DNA of 64,000 bases. Source: Castor canadensis (taxonomy: Eukaryota; Chordata; Mammalia; Rodentia; Castoridae). Each line of letters begins with the position of its first letter. The stretch's first letter is position 1. The notes under the pieces are model-generated. The model did not search any database and had not been told where the DNA came from. It saw only the letters and a list, made by a program, of their open reading frames with translations. Positions 23,640 through 35,464 of this stretch are shown piece after piece. Where the stretch lies: positions 1,615,333 through 1,679,332 of the forward strand of contig NC_133399.1 of assembly GCF_047511655.1 (NCBI RefSeq), read 5' to 3'. Both the position numbers and the translations under genes were made by a program.

Positions 23640-24450
23640 ACCATGTTCCTACCTAAAACAAATGAAACCATATCATCTCAATAATACATCAGACAAAGAT
23701 CATGTCAGTAAGATTGAAGGAAGGGAATAATATCTGCACAAGTCATTAATAAATGTGAAGATGGTGGACTGCACTAGTGGCACCAGTGAATTATCAGTAC
23801 CTCTGAGGCATAGAGCCAGAAATGTGGTGAGGTGTTTTCCTTAAAGCTGACAATGATGTGAAGGCCCTGAAGGTTCACTAGTGGACAGCACCCAATACAA
23901 AGTAGAAAACTGCAGATCAGGAGAGAGGGAGAAAAAAAGCATAAGCCTGTGAAATGCACAGGGTCAGAGTGCACACTTAAGTAAAAAAACCAAGAATCTT
24001 ACAAAATATGTAGTGTGGTTTCTTGGAAAATAGACAGAAATATATGAATATCACAATATGTACCTACAGCACACTTGGAGAGAAAGTAAGCCTGAGTGTG
24101 TAGAATAGGGATGGGTTGAAATGCATGAGCACAATGGACACTGCTCTCAGCAAAAGGTCTAAACACACATAATCTCTGCATAACAGGCTGGCACTAGGAA
24201 AGTTCTCTCTTCTGCTAGGTATTCCCAGGGTGCAGTGATGGGGGGTCATTTTGATAAGCTCCTGGGTCTGGCATTTTAGCACTGAAGGGTCCCTGCATTG
24301 TCCTATCCCTGGGAACTTCCAGCAAGGGTCAGTGGCTGATCCAGGGAGTGCGGCCCTGGCATGCTGGTCTCACTTGGGGGAATGGCCTCAAGTGAGATCA
24401 AGGTCAGAGCTCCATGTGGTGGGAAATGATGAGATATGAAGGGGACAAAG
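23640..24450. repeat. Repeat unit R, first copy (partner 30200-31020)
   Basis: This non-coding block resembles 30200-31020 in the same orientation. Shared words include 'tcattaataaatgtgaagatgg', 'gatcaggagagagggag', 'gaaaatagacagaaatat' / 'gaaaatagacaaaaatat' and 'cagagctccatgtggt'. The two are clearly diverged, so this is older than the D7 duplication. No exon is recognised. Confidence 0.75.
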
Positions 24451-24631
24451 GAAATTTGTTACCATTTGGGCCATTGGTTGGGAATCACATATTAGACAAA
24501 TACTCAAATGTTGTATAAAATTAAAGACAAGTGGAAAATTTAAATGTATTTGAATTCACTCATAAACCCTCACAGTTCTAAATCAAAGTAGAAACACCGT
24601 ATCAATGGTTCTGATTAAACCACTCAGTATG

Positions 24632-24734
24632 ATGTTCGCTTAAGCAGCACATGTACTGCAACTGGAAGGATTCAGAGAAGATTAACATGGTTCTGCACAA
24701 GTATGACATGCAAATTCCTGAAGCATTTTATATT
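24632..24734 (+). pseudogene. U6 snRNA retropseudogene
   Basis: About 103 bases align end to end with U6 spliceosomal RNA. The 5' stem region reads tgttcgcttaagcagcac (functional U6: tgctcgcttcggcagcac). The ACAGAGA-box region is altered to 'attcagagaagatta', and 'catg...gacatgcaaattcctgaagc' matches the 3' half. About 20 substitutions are scattered through it. It ends in an A run instead of the T run needed for RNA polymerase III termination, the mark of an L1-mediated retrocopy. It is unlikely to be expressed as a working snRNA. Confidence 0.92.
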
Positions 24735-25114
24735 AAAAAAAAACAGTACCAAGAAACTCAAACACAACTTACAGAATTATGTCACGTTAATCCATGTACT
24801 TTCTTTATTGAGTTGTTATTGTTTGAAGTAGGGTGCTGCCAGTGTCCAACTGTGTACTTAAGCAGTCCACTGCCTCAGGTTTCATTACAGCAGGGTTTAC
24901 ATGTAGGCACCAGAATGATAAACACAAAGCTGATGTTCAGGTGTAAAAATTAGATATACATAGTTTTTATGAATGATAAACAATACATTTTAAGTTTAGT
25001 CGTGTTGTCTAGAATATTCTGTACAAATTTACAACTTGCTCATATTTCTTAGACAGCTTTCAAATATATGAAGAATTTTCACTCTATTTTTACTTATTTT
25101 TCTAAATATTCTGG

Positions 25115-25200
25115 GTGTTGTTCACCAAAACAGGGTCTCCCTATATAGCCCTGTCTGCACTGAACTTGCTATATTGATTGATGGTCCTCAAACCTGTCGT
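25115..25200 (-). mobile_element. B1-like SINE fragment, diverged
   Basis: 'acagggtctccctatatagccctgtctgcactgaacttgctat' resembles the reversed central part of a 7SL-derived B1 element. It is short and old, so the call is tentative. Confidence 0.5.
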
Positions 25201-25309
25201 CTAACTGTCTTCACTGAAGATGTGAGTAAAACCACACCAACTATAATGACAGGTTTCAATCCATTCTGCATTTCATTTGTGGGACAGACAAACCCTTTTG
25301 GGCATCTCT

Positions 25310-26110
25310 GTGAGACACAGATCATGCTGCACAGAAACCCATGACCTCCTGCCATCTCTGCAGTCTGGAGAGGTACAAGCTCTAATGCAGAGCTCCCAAA
25401 AAGTGCTCCGGGCATAGAACACCGCACACATAGGTAGAGGACACAATGCCAAGGTTTCATCCATCCACCGGCCCCAACCCTGGAAAAAAGAAGACCAAGT
25501 GACAAGCAGCACCAGCAATGACTTAGGGCTGGAGTCTTAAGGACTGTGAAGGGGAGGCCCATTTCCACCACAGTTGCCAACTTTGGTGTCAACCCCCTGA
25601 TCCTCCCCAGTCTGGGGATTCAGGTCAGAAACTGACCATTTCCTGCTTCTGTGGTGACCCAGTTCTCCCACATCACCAGTGGCACAAACACAGCACAGTG
25701 AGAAACTGAGTCACAGGGATGGATCTCAGAAGCACAGGGAGATCCAGAAAATGTGGCACTCGGAAATGCATTTTCTGTGTTAAGCAGTGAGGCCTCTTCC
25801 TGATGGCCTCTGATTGGGCTCTTCCTACAGTTTGATCCTTTGATCATGTCTCATTGGCTTGTGATCTCCAGATCCATGAAGAGGAAAAAGAATCCTCTTC
25901 CTCCTGGATGTCACGACCAAACACCTAATTTCTGCCATATCCCTTAGCAGGTTAGACCTCCTCTCTGCTCCCTATCCAGCTAAGCCTGGGGATTCATTGT
26001 AGTTAACCAGATCTTGCTCCTGCCTTTTCAGGGTGGATATTGCTTCTTCTACTTGAAAATAGTGGCAGAAGTCTGCTCAGGGAATTCCACACTCCATGCC
26101 CAAGGAGACA
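25310..26110. repeat. Repeat unit B, second copy (direct to 12540-13340)
   Basis: The block repeats 12540-13340 in order: 'agatcatgctgcacagaaa' at 25319, 'gacaagcagcaccagcaatgac' at 25500, 'tgagaaactgagtcacagg' near 25700, 'gcctcttcctgatggcctc' at 25791 and 'ggaattccacactcc' near 26080. It contains about 60-80 bases after 25830 that are absent from the first copy. It is surrounded by unrelated sequence, so only this part was copied or survives. Unknown function. Confidence 0.75.
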
Positions 26111-26840
26111 GACCCTGATCTCACAGAAAACACCCTGCCTGATCTCACAGAAAACACTATGCTTACAAGGGAAGAAAATTGTTAACTATAAAGAGAAACT
26201 GGTTCATTTAAATACTGTACAATGGATCTAAGAGTGAAGATTTACAAAAACAACCACAAATGAACAGCTTTGAACCAGCTCAGGCAATTAATCAAGGTCA
26301 CAATGAAAACCCACATTCAGAAGATAAAGCTTGAGAGCCAGATGGAATGCCCAAATGGAGCCCCATGTTGATCCACCTCTAGTGCTGAGACAGAGACACC
26401 TAGGGATTTGCTCTGGGCTCTCACATTCCTGCTGTCTTCTCCTACATCCTTCAACACTTTAAAAATCTACAGAGGGACTCTCATATGGAGTCACTTTAAG
26501 GTTGTGACAAAAAAACCCTGTCAATTCATAAGCACTGGCTTCGGGTGATTGCCATGAGTCCCTCTCTAAGCCTGATACCACATACTTCATGCACAGACAG
26601 AAATTATGGTCCAACTCTAGGAACTCTATGCATGCCAAAACAATACTGCCCAACTTAAGACCCAGAAACAATCAGCGTTAGGACCTCAGCAAGAACAGAA
26701 CCTCCAGTCTGCCTGTGCAGAACTTGATATTCCTTATTGTAACAGTAACTCAGTGGCGACTGAAAAGCCACTCGTTGTATCTTCCTCCCTGGTTTGGTTA
26801 GCACAAATGTCCTGCAAATGAAACATGTGAGGGATTTGGT
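26111..26840. other. No recognisable feature
   Basis: There are only short chance reading frames on both strands, and no SINE, exon or RNA signature that I can recognise. Confidence 0.5.
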
Positions 26841-26849
26841 TCATTGCTT

Positions 26850-27110
26850 GGCACTACTGGAGGTGATGGAACATTTTAGAGGTGGGAACTAGTAGAGGTG
26901 TTTAGATCTATGGAGACATGCCCTAGAGAGAGTTCATTGGATCCTAGCCTAGACTATCTTCTCCCTTTTGACTGCTACCATGGTCTGAACAATTTTTGCT
27001 CTATCACATGCTCTTCACCCTACAGCTGCCTGGCCCCATGTCTAAAATTAACAGAGCCATTTGATCAAATATGGGAACTCCATCACTAGGAGCCAAACAC
27101 AACCTTAACC
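26850..27110 (+). mobile_element. Possible ancient LTR-type repeat remnant
   Basis: The run 'ggaggtgatggaacattttagaggtggg...gaggtgttta...ggagacatgccctag' followed by 'ccatggtctgaacaatttt' and 'ctgcctggccccatgtct' resembles an old mammalian interspersed repeat with MaLR/ERVL-like LTR character. It is diverged, and I see no clear ends. The recognition is from memory of the pattern. Confidence 0.35.
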
Positions 27111-27567
27111 TCTTAGCTTTGTCATCTTATGGATTGAGCCCGGCATGGAGAGCTGTTACCATACTCCTTCCTTCTGTCCCGGCGTCTAGTAACTAATATT
27201 ATAAACTTGAGAAGATCAACATTCAAGTCATTTGCAACACCGATTTTCTTTCTATGGACTTCTTGTATTGCTCATCACCTTCCCTCTTCCCCTGAATATC
27301 TGAACATGACCAGCTGGAGCATCATCTTTTCTCACTTGCTTTTTGGCTTTCCGGCTAAGCAGCGCCCCCAGACCCATCATATGTGGCCACCATTTCTTTT
27401 TTGGAGGGGAGGTCCTTGTATGACCTTCCTATTATTTACTTAGGTATAATATTCATGAGCTTATTTTGTTATATATCCTTGTCTAATTCTTACCCTATAT
27501 TTATACCCATTCTATCAGTTCACAAATAAGTCTCTTCTTAGGACACATCATCCTTTAAACCCAGAAT

Positions 27568-27800
27568 TTAGCCAGGCTCTGGTGACTTATGCCTGTAACA
27601 CTATCTATTCAGGAGGTAGATCAAAGGATAGCCATTTGAATCCAGTCATGGGTAAATAGTTGGTGAGACCCTATCTTGAAAATACCCAACAAAAAACATG
27701 GCTGGTGCTGTGAGTAAAGTGGAAGATCACCTGACTTACAAGCATGAGACACTTCCAGTTCAACTCCAAGTTCCATCCAAAAAAGGCCAGAACTTAAAAA
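27568..27800 (+). mobile_element. Composite SINE
   Basis: 'gccaggctctggtgacttatgcctgtaac...gaatccagtcatgggtaaatag' plus the tRNA-like half 'gtgctgtgagtaaagtggaag...agttcaactccaagttcc'. All expected parts are present but diverged. Confidence 0.75.
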
Positions 27801-27899
27801 ATTCCAAGTCAAGTTTATGCTGGCACGTAGGTTCTGGAAAGGAATTAAAATAATATACTGCTTGTGTTGGAATATTTTCTCATGGCCCTAACAGAATGC

Positions 27900-29345
27900 C
27901 ACAGATTAGGTAAGTTTTAAAGTAAATTAGCATATTTTTCTTCATGATTTTCGAGGTCCAGTGCCAAGGACATGCCTCAGGTGAAGGACTTCCTGTAAAC
28001 AGTTTTTTTGTACATATGAGTGTATACATAAATGTCTTTTCTTTACATGCTGCACATAAATACATTCATTTGCCTCCTTTATTTGCATGTATACTCTGTG
28101 GTTATACACATATTATCTCTAATTTTATAGGTGCATTTGTATGACTTTCCTTTTAGAATATGCTATATAAACTTACATTATTATGTTCCCATGTATATAT
28201 TATCACAATAGTCTTTTAATTTCATGGATCTGTATATAATGAAATGTGCATATAAATCTACATATGATGAGTTTTTATCTTTTATAGGCTGATTCTTTTT
28301 AAAAGATATGAATGATGTGGGGACTATTTGGGAAAAGAAAGGAGACAAGCAGGAAAATGAGGACAATAGAATGTAGGAGAGTGTATACGATCATATTATA
28401 TTATATACACGTATGAAATTGTTACACTGAAACTGATTTGTTCAATTAGTACCTGCTAATAAAATTTCACTGGTTTTCTTATTTAACACAATATGAAGAA
28501 GTCAATCAGGAATAAACAATTACTTGAATGATGCAAACTCTATTTCTATGAGGTAGTATTGTGTATATAATGAAATTTTATGAACCACTGCTTGGAGCCA
28601 TTTTCTAGAAACAGAAAGACAACAAAGCTCCATCTCTCGTGGAGGACACCATGAACACCCACACATCCTCATCGGGGTATGGATTCCACAGGATTGTGCT
28701 GTGAACCCCAGTATTTGTGTGCCCTTCATGAATGGATTTATCCCCAAGGGAAGGATTGGGATAAAAAATAATTTCAAGTGAATACAAAAACAATTGTAAA
28801 TTCCCTGGAATGAATCATTTGGTGACAACTATAATTAAGGTCAGAGATTCAATGAACCAGTGGGGATGAGAAGATGAACATTTCATTGTCTTACCTAAGA
28901 TTATGTGAAGGTGAAAATAATACTGGTGTATGAGCCATTCTCTGTATGATGTCCAGCCAGTATGCCAGACCTCAGGGCCATGGGGAAGAGAAAGAGGGGC
29001 AAGCACAGTGTCACCATGAAACACATTGGCTGATGCTGGCATCCATCCCCTAAATGGACCAGTAGTACAAAGACACAAGCAGTTTTCCTTCAACTAGGAA
29101 ATAAAACTTCGTATAGAAACCACTACTCAATGAGTCTCATGAGCTCTGCCTTTCTGAGATGCCTCCCATGTATACAGGAGATTTTTCTGCTCTTTCCTCT
29201 CTTCTGACATAAAACCCTACTCTTTTGCTTACCCTGTTGTCTATGACTATCATTCTTTGACTGCATGAGACAATGTTCCAGGCAACTACTCTAGCACACC
29301 TGAGACCAGACCACAGCAATAATTCTGGCTTTTGTCTGTATTAAA
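27900..29345. other. Non-coding interval without recognised features
   Basis: AT-rich sequence up to 28500, then mixed composition. Small reading frames near 28520-28830 and 28815-29093 (minus) have no motif or splice context I recognise. Nothing here supports a gene. Confidence 0.5.
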
Positions 29346-29353
29346 TGATCAAT

Positions 29354-29566
29354 GTTGGGCTGGTTGCTGGTGGCTCATATCAATAATTCTTGTAAATTGG
29401 GAGGCTGAGATCAGGAGGATTGCAGCCAGAAGCCAAACTAAGCAAATAAGTGTTGGAGACCCCAAAGGAAAATGGACTGGGAGTGTGGCTGAATCAGTAA
29501 TGCACTTGCTTTGGATGCATGAACACCTGAGTTCACACCCCAGTGCCACCAAAAAAAATCATGAGA
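29354..29566 (+). mobile_element. Composite SINE
   Basis: 'gggctggttgctggtggctcat...gggaggctgagatcaggagg' continues into 'gagtgtggctgaatcagtaatgc...gagttcacaccccagtgcc' and an A run. Full-length structure. Confidence 0.85.
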
Positions 29567-30199
29567 ATTGGTGTGATGACCATGAATAAGGTGCAATAGA
29601 GAGTACAGGGCTGAGGCCAATGACTGTAAACTGAAGTCAGTCTTGGACCTGTGAATAGAGGACAAGAAGTCCCCTGTGGTGGTTTCTGCTCACTTGCCCT
29701 CCTGCAGCTGCTGAGAACAGCTACAGAAGGAGTGCTGACAATGGGAAACTGTTGAAAACTGGAAAGAAGGAGACAGACACATTGACATAAAGGGACGTTC
29801 CTATCATTTCTGAGGTTTGAACTCTCAGTACCATGGAGCTGATTTCTCAAAACTGTTCATCTTGGCATGCATAGATTCCAGGAATCAGACCATATATCTA
29901 TAGGATTACAAATCTCTGAAGGTCAGGCATACAGAACAAGATTTAGATAGTTTCATGTAAGAAGAAATTATGAATCTGACAGTTTCTTCAGTACAGAACC
30001 TTAAGTATAACATGAATAGTGTTAAATGTGGAGAGGGAAGAAAAACAGTACAGAGACTTTGTTTGCAATTATAACTAAGTTTTGTTTGCTAAAATTATAA
30101 GAAGATAACCATAAGATATTTTATGAAAACTTATTGTAAATGAAAAAAAACTTTTCATAAAGGCACACAAGTGACAAAGAAAAAAAGCAATCAAAACAT

Positions 30200-31020
30200 A
30201 CCAGTAGGGAAAAAAAGTAACAAGAGCACAAGACTGAAAGGAAGGCATAACTACATAACAGTCATTAATAAATGTGAAGATGGTAGATTAATGGCATCAG
30301 CCCTTCCCCAGGATCTCTGAGACATAGAGGCTGAATGTAGTGAGCAGCAAACTTTTATGATGTGTGAGGTTGGGAAGGCATTGAAGATTCAGTTATCAAC
30401 AAAACCATCTACAAATTTTAAAAATATGATCAGGAGAGAGGGAGAGAAAGAGAGCTTAAGCATGTGGAACTTACAGTGACAGAAGAGAGACTTAGATGAA
30501 AGAAAGAACCTCAGAAAACAGGCAGTGCAGTTTCATAGAAAATAGACAAAAATATTCTTAAAATACACAAATATGTCCTAATACACACTGAGAGACAAAG
30601 AGAGCTTTACTGTGTGGGATAGGGTAGGGCTTGAGAGGAAAGAAACAAGAACCTCAGGAATGACAACAAACACTGGTCTCAATATGTAGAAAATTTGGTC
30701 TAAGGACACCTGCAGTCTGCGTAACTAATTGGCTCGGAGAAATTTTGCTCTTCTTGGCATTCATTTGAAGTACAGTAGTGGGAGAATATTTTAAAAGTGA
30801 AAGGTCACTGACCTACCTTAAGTGACTCCAGCAATGTCAGGTGCGAGCTTAGTGAGTTGTGGCTTGGAGGCCTGGTCTAGCTGTAGGGTGAAGAATTGCA
30901 GTAACATTAAATACAGAGCTCCATGTGGTAGGAAGGTGGTCAGATGCACAAGGGATAGAGAAAATCTCTTCCCACTTGGGCATCAGAAGGGATATTCACT
31001 GAGATATGGGGAGGTGGAAT
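30200..31020. repeat. Repeat unit R, second copy (partner 23640-24450)
   Basis: Second member of the direct repeat pair. Shared words recur in the same order as in the first copy, with several small insertions, among them an extra stretch near 30640-30690. No gene is seen. Confidence 0.75.
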
Positions 31021-31435
31021 AAACAGTTGAAAATGATTATGTGTGGAAGTGAAGTTGTAGAAAGTCGTAAGTCTTCAGAGTTAAGGATACCATGCCTTGG
31101 AATGTTTCTCATTGCATCTCCCCATAGGGCTTCCTGGTGTCCTGAGCAAACATTTCTAGGTGCTCAAAGCTAGAACAAGCAGATGGAGAGCTTTGACTAT
31201 GCCTTACCTTTTCTGAGAACCAGAACAACACAGAGCAAGCACAGTCAATTATGCACAGAAACCATGCCTTCTGGTAGGCAAACACCACAAATAGGACAGA
31301 AAACGTAGCCAAATTATTTTCTTAAGAAAAATGCTTAAACAAAATACTAACAGAAACTACTAACAGGAACACAGAGGAATGTCATCAGCAAACAGCACAT
31401 GTGGTCAAACATGTGCTATACAAGATAAAGGGCAC

Positions 31436-31690
31436 CTAAGGAGAGCGTTGGGGTTTTTGCTGCCACTTCTTGGTAAAAGAATTCACCAAGAAAAGAAAAT
31501 AGGGTAAGCAAGAGGTTTATTTTGGAAGCAGCAGGCAACTGAACACAGGGTAGTCCTGCTGCTCTGATATGAGAGTTGGGCAGGTTTGTTTTTGTGATGC
31601 AAAGCAAAAGAAAATCAAAGCTGCACCCTCTAGCAGGAGGGTGGGAAGAGTCAAACAGGAATATGGCACTGGGGTTCCTGAGAACTCAAG
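31436..31690 (-). mobile_element. Possible LTR fragment of an endogenous retrovirus
   Basis: Read on the minus strand, the block has an AATAAA inside 'ccaaaataaacctcttgc' followed by a T/C-rich stretch and 'tggtgaattcttttaccaag'. This layout is typical of the R-U5 part of many retroviral LTRs. I cannot fix either end or find target duplications, so the call is tentative. Confidence 0.4.
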
Positions 31691-31770
31691 CTTTTCTTGT
31701 GGTCTGTACAGATGGAGATGATTATTCCTGGAAAACTGGTTTATGCGTTATTAACTCTCATAAAGTGAGC

Positions 31771-32445
31771 TAGATGCTGGTGGCTCAAGCCTGTAGTCCT
31801 AATTGTTAGGTTGAAAAAGGGACAGCCACATGAAGACTGGAACCTTCCTCATCACAGTTGGCTTACTGAAAACTGTACACTTGGCCCTAAAGAATAACAA
31901 ACATTCACCTTTAACCAATTCCTAGAAATTTCCCACCCAGCCTCATAGAAAGACCCCATTATCTCAGGAATATCAGAGGGCTGATGAAAGATATTCTTGT
32001 CCAGTGACCTTCCTGGGAGTTCTCTCTGGGACTCTATTATTCCTGGGACTTCTCCCACTGACATCCTATATCTATCCCTACTCTGCAAGCAGCTGTGGGC
32101 TCCAGCTCTTTTGCTGGGGATGGCCTCCAAAGATTTCTTCCCCTCCAATAAAGCATGTGGTAATGTATTGAGCAGTCTCTGTTCTGTCTGTCTAACATCT
32201 CTGTCTCCTCTTCTATCTCTGCATGCATTTCAGTCCAACATGACCTCTTCTGGTTAACAATAGGGACTCAGGTGGCAGAGATGAGGATGATTGCAGATGA
32301 AGCCAGCCTGGAGAGTTAATTCATGAGACCGTATCTTGAAAACATGAAACACAAACAAAGGCGAGTGGGTTTTCTCCACTGGTAGAGCACATCTATAAGC
32401 ATGAGACCCTGAGTTCCAATTCTATTATGCCAAAAAAAAAAGCTC
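31771..32445 (+). mobile_element. Composite SINE split in two by an LTR insertion
   Basis: The left end 'gctggtggctcaagcctgtagtcct' (31776-31800) stops and resumes at 32261 with 'actcaggtggcagagatgagg', then the tRNA-like half (ctccactggtagagcac...gagttccaattc) and an A run. The two parts fit the order of one SINE, with the solo LTR at 31804-32259 between them. Confidence 0.8.
31804..32259 (+). mobile_element. Solo LTR of an endogenous retrovirus, 456 bp
   Basis: The element fills exactly the gap in a SINE. It begins TGTTAGG and ends GGTTAACA, giving the TG...CA ends and short inverted repeat TGTTA/TAACA expected of an LTR. A polyadenylation signal AATAAA is at 32147-32152, about 110 bases from the end, followed by a T/C-rich stretch typical of R-U5. 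No internal viral genes are present, so this is a solo LTR left by recombination. The host duplication at the insertion site is not clearly visible (only about two bases), so one edge may be off by a few bases. Confidence 0.7.
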
Positions 32446-32449
32446 TCAT

Positions 32450-33480
32450 AAATTTGCCTAATGTCATCAACATGTTCTAGATGCTGGGTTGGGGGAGATT
32501 TTGGCCTTGGATGGTCAGACTGAGGCTGCTGCTTTTGGAGGCCTCCCATGGTTTCAGGTCAGCCACACCCTGCTGTATGTCACAGGCTTTTGTTAGTATT
32601 AGCTGTCTAAACTAGAATGTGATTCCTTATGAACAGACAAGCCATGGTTCTCAGCCATCAGGTTTCCTAAATCCTTCATTGTCCTCATCAGAGACTTCCC
32701 CCATCTTAGCCAACATGGTCTCACCACAGCAGCAATGATTCCATCCTGTTTGCTATCCAATGAAATACAAGGTGAGGCTACTCTCATTTTTGGTCTGTAA
32801 CTGAGTTGTTGCCTTTTTACATGGGTTCTCCAATAAATTTTTTAGTGTAGGATTTAAAGGTTTTTGCACACATTATTTTGGTAATGCTTTGCCCATTCTC
32901 TTACGCATAGTGTGTAAACATTTTAAAAGGCGTACAAAAGTCAGAGAGAACTGAAGAAGTGAAGAGAAAGGCTAACTTATGCTATTACTTGACATTATTA
33001 TCTTTTAAAAATTGTTTATAATATCATAAAGGAGTTGCATATAAACTTGGTGAAATAGGAATGAATCACATGTTTCCTTTATTCAGGAGGAAAAGAAGCA
33101 ATATATTTTCAACTTAAGTTTATTTAACTCACATACTACTCCATCCTTCTCTTCTGACTTGATTAACATGAGAGAAATAACTGTGCACACTGAAACAAGA
33201 CATCTAACATTGACTTATTTCATCTGTTCTCTGAATATCCTATTCACAGCTAAGGTATCCTGATACCAATAGAGCAAGAAAAAATGAAAAGGACTCTTAA
33301 AGGCATATTCTTTATATAACTGAATGGGCACAGAGACCATGAAGGCCACTCATGAAGGTCACAATTATCTTAAGGCAGCAAGGAAAGTAGACTGCCCAGG
33401 GAGCTACACTGAGGTTAATGGGGAAGCTATGGTGAAGATTTACTCCCAGGGCAGAGGTGTGGTGAGGCTGACTCTGGGCT
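32450..33480. other. Non-coding interval without recognised features
   Basis: Mixed AT-rich sequence with only short chance reading frames. No SINE, LTR or exon is recognised. Confidence 0.5.
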
Positions 33481-33639
33481 GCTCATAGCCTTTGATAGGC
33501 TGCTCTCCACATTGTCCATGAAGGGAAGGGGCAGGGAGGGGAATACATGTTCATTATGACCAAGATGGAGTCACATACTTCTTCAGATTTCTGCATAAAA
33601 GGACACAGAGGGAGACAGCCCCAAACACAGAAGAAAAAA

Positions 33640-34200
33640 GATAAGAAACTTAAAATCAACACTTCCAGACTCCAAGAATTATGATGAATAGACAATGCAT
33701 TGTGTCAGAACTGAAGGCAAAAGAGGTATTTCAGAGAACCATTAAACTTCCTTTACCAGAACAAAAGTCAGAAAACTAAAGTGTCAGTGAAGAAAGGCTG
33801 AAGGCAGAGAGTAGTCAAGTTTGAAAGCCAAAATCCCTATGGGACTGGCTTTACCAGAATCTACAAATTTGTTAGTTTCACCTACAATAACCCTATCAGG
33901 ATGTTCCAATGATGTTCAGAGAAGAAACCTTCTGATTTTGATACTGATGTTTGGTGGGGAGGATTATCCATTTTGAAATTTTAAATTTTTGCACAAGCTC
34001 TATCTTGGAGAAAACCAAATTCCCAAAGTCATCCCTGTAGAAATTTCTACAACAGAAATTTCATGGGGAAGAGGCAAATGTACTCTAATATCACTACCTC
34101 AACACTAGATAAAGAGAACCCCATGTTGTGATATGTCTCACTGAGTGACAGGAATTAGTCTGGGATAGACAGGGTGGGGACTGAAGAAGCACAGATCAAA
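33640..34200. repeat. Inverted repeat unit E, left copy (partner 50690-51125)
   Basis: The reverse complement aligns with 50690-51125. Examples are 'tctgccttcagcctttcttcac' (partner 'cctgccttcagctttccttc'), 'acacaatgcattg', 'ttcttctctgaa' and 'ggatgactttgggaa'. It shows diverged but collinear similarity, about 17 kb apart. No coding signal. Confidence 0.72.
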
Positions 34201-34824
34201 GTTAGCCAGAAAAGGGCATCACAACACGAACATCTTTTAGAGACAGTACAGAATTGAGAAGGGATTCACACTGAAACAACCCAATGGTGGGAATGGCAAC
34301 ACACATTTTTAAGAAGCGGATATAGAAAGGTAAGAGGGAGTTGCCTCTAAAGGATTTCCTTAGTGCCAAATCTTTGTGACCAAACCCACCTAAGAGATTT
34401 TTTTCAAAATCTACCCATCGAGGATCCAAGATAGTGGCTAGAGGGAGGAAACAGACAGTGTGAGCTCCATAAAATAAAAATTTTGCTGAGACACTGGAGC
34501 CACACTTGGCAGAAAAAAAACACCAAGAATAAGCAAAAGTCATACACCACGAACCCCAAGCCTGCACAAAGCTTCTCCATGCCACGTTACACTGAGAAAC
34601 CAGGAGGGCTCCCATGTCACCAGGTGCCATCTCCAAACCTGCATGGGAGATGCAGACCAACAGGTGAGCAAATACACAACACACTGTACTCCCAAGCCAT
34701 CCCTAGAAAAGACCAGCATAGCCCCCTGGACAGACTGACCCCTGCCCTGCAAAAAAAAAAACTGAATAACAAACAAGAGACTGAAAAGGACAAGCAGCAG
34801 AGAGGGTGGGGTGCTTTGAGTGCA

Positions 34825-35065
34825 CTGGAGAAGGGGGGAGGAGAAAGGAGCTGCTCTCCACGCAAACTTTCAGCAGAGACTGCAAAAGTAGCATGCTGGC
34901 AAGCCTCTCCACCAGAGAAGGCGAGGGGAGAGCTCTCCCCATGATCTTTCAGTAAACAAACCCTACAAAAGTGGATGGCTGGCAAACCTGTCCACTGGAG
35001 AAGGGGGAAAGGGGACCTCTCTGCTGAACTTTCAGTAAACAAACCCCGCAAAAGTAGCCAGCTGA
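34825..35065 (+). repeat. Three ~80-bp tandem units in the L1 no. 4 5' UTR
   Basis: Three units carry 'ctttcag(t/c)a...caaaagt(a/g)g' and 'tccac(c/t)(a/g)gagaagg(g/c)'. They are offset by 79 and 83 bases, with TTTCAG at 34868, 34947 and 35030. They are unlike the 129-base units of the younger L1 at 14276. Confidence 0.8.
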
Positions 35066-35464
35066 CAGTAGGTGGCAGATGAGTCACTGCCTGAAATAGG
35101 GTAGATAGCAGTTCACAAAGCTATCTCCTGACCCAATCACCTGGTGAGACAACAAAAGATCTACTGTTTAAATACCAACACCAGGACTGGATGTTGAAGG
35201 AGTGACACCAGAACTACTAAGACTGAAACTTCATTGTTCCTGAACCTGAAATTTTTTCCCTTTTTCTTTTTTCTTTTCCCTCTAAGTGTTTGTCTTGTTC
35301 ACTGTTGGTTAGCACACCAAATCTCCCTGTTGATTTCTTTGGTTCCTTTTTTTTTCTTTCTTTTTCTTCTTTCTCTTTCTTTCTTGGTTTCATTACTTTC
35401 CTTATTATAAGTCAGCTAACACTAAATTACACACAGAACAGGGACAGAAACAGCACCAAGTAGA

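Noticed and set aside
28520-29093. Minus-strand frames of 92-102 codons with tryptophan- and cysteine-rich segments
   Set aside because: No recognised family, no splice sites in register and no repeat of the frame elsewhere. Treated as chance.
34202-35087. Minus-strand frames of 156-160 codons
   Set aside because: They are antisense to the 5' UTR of L1 no. 4, with no recognisable domain.
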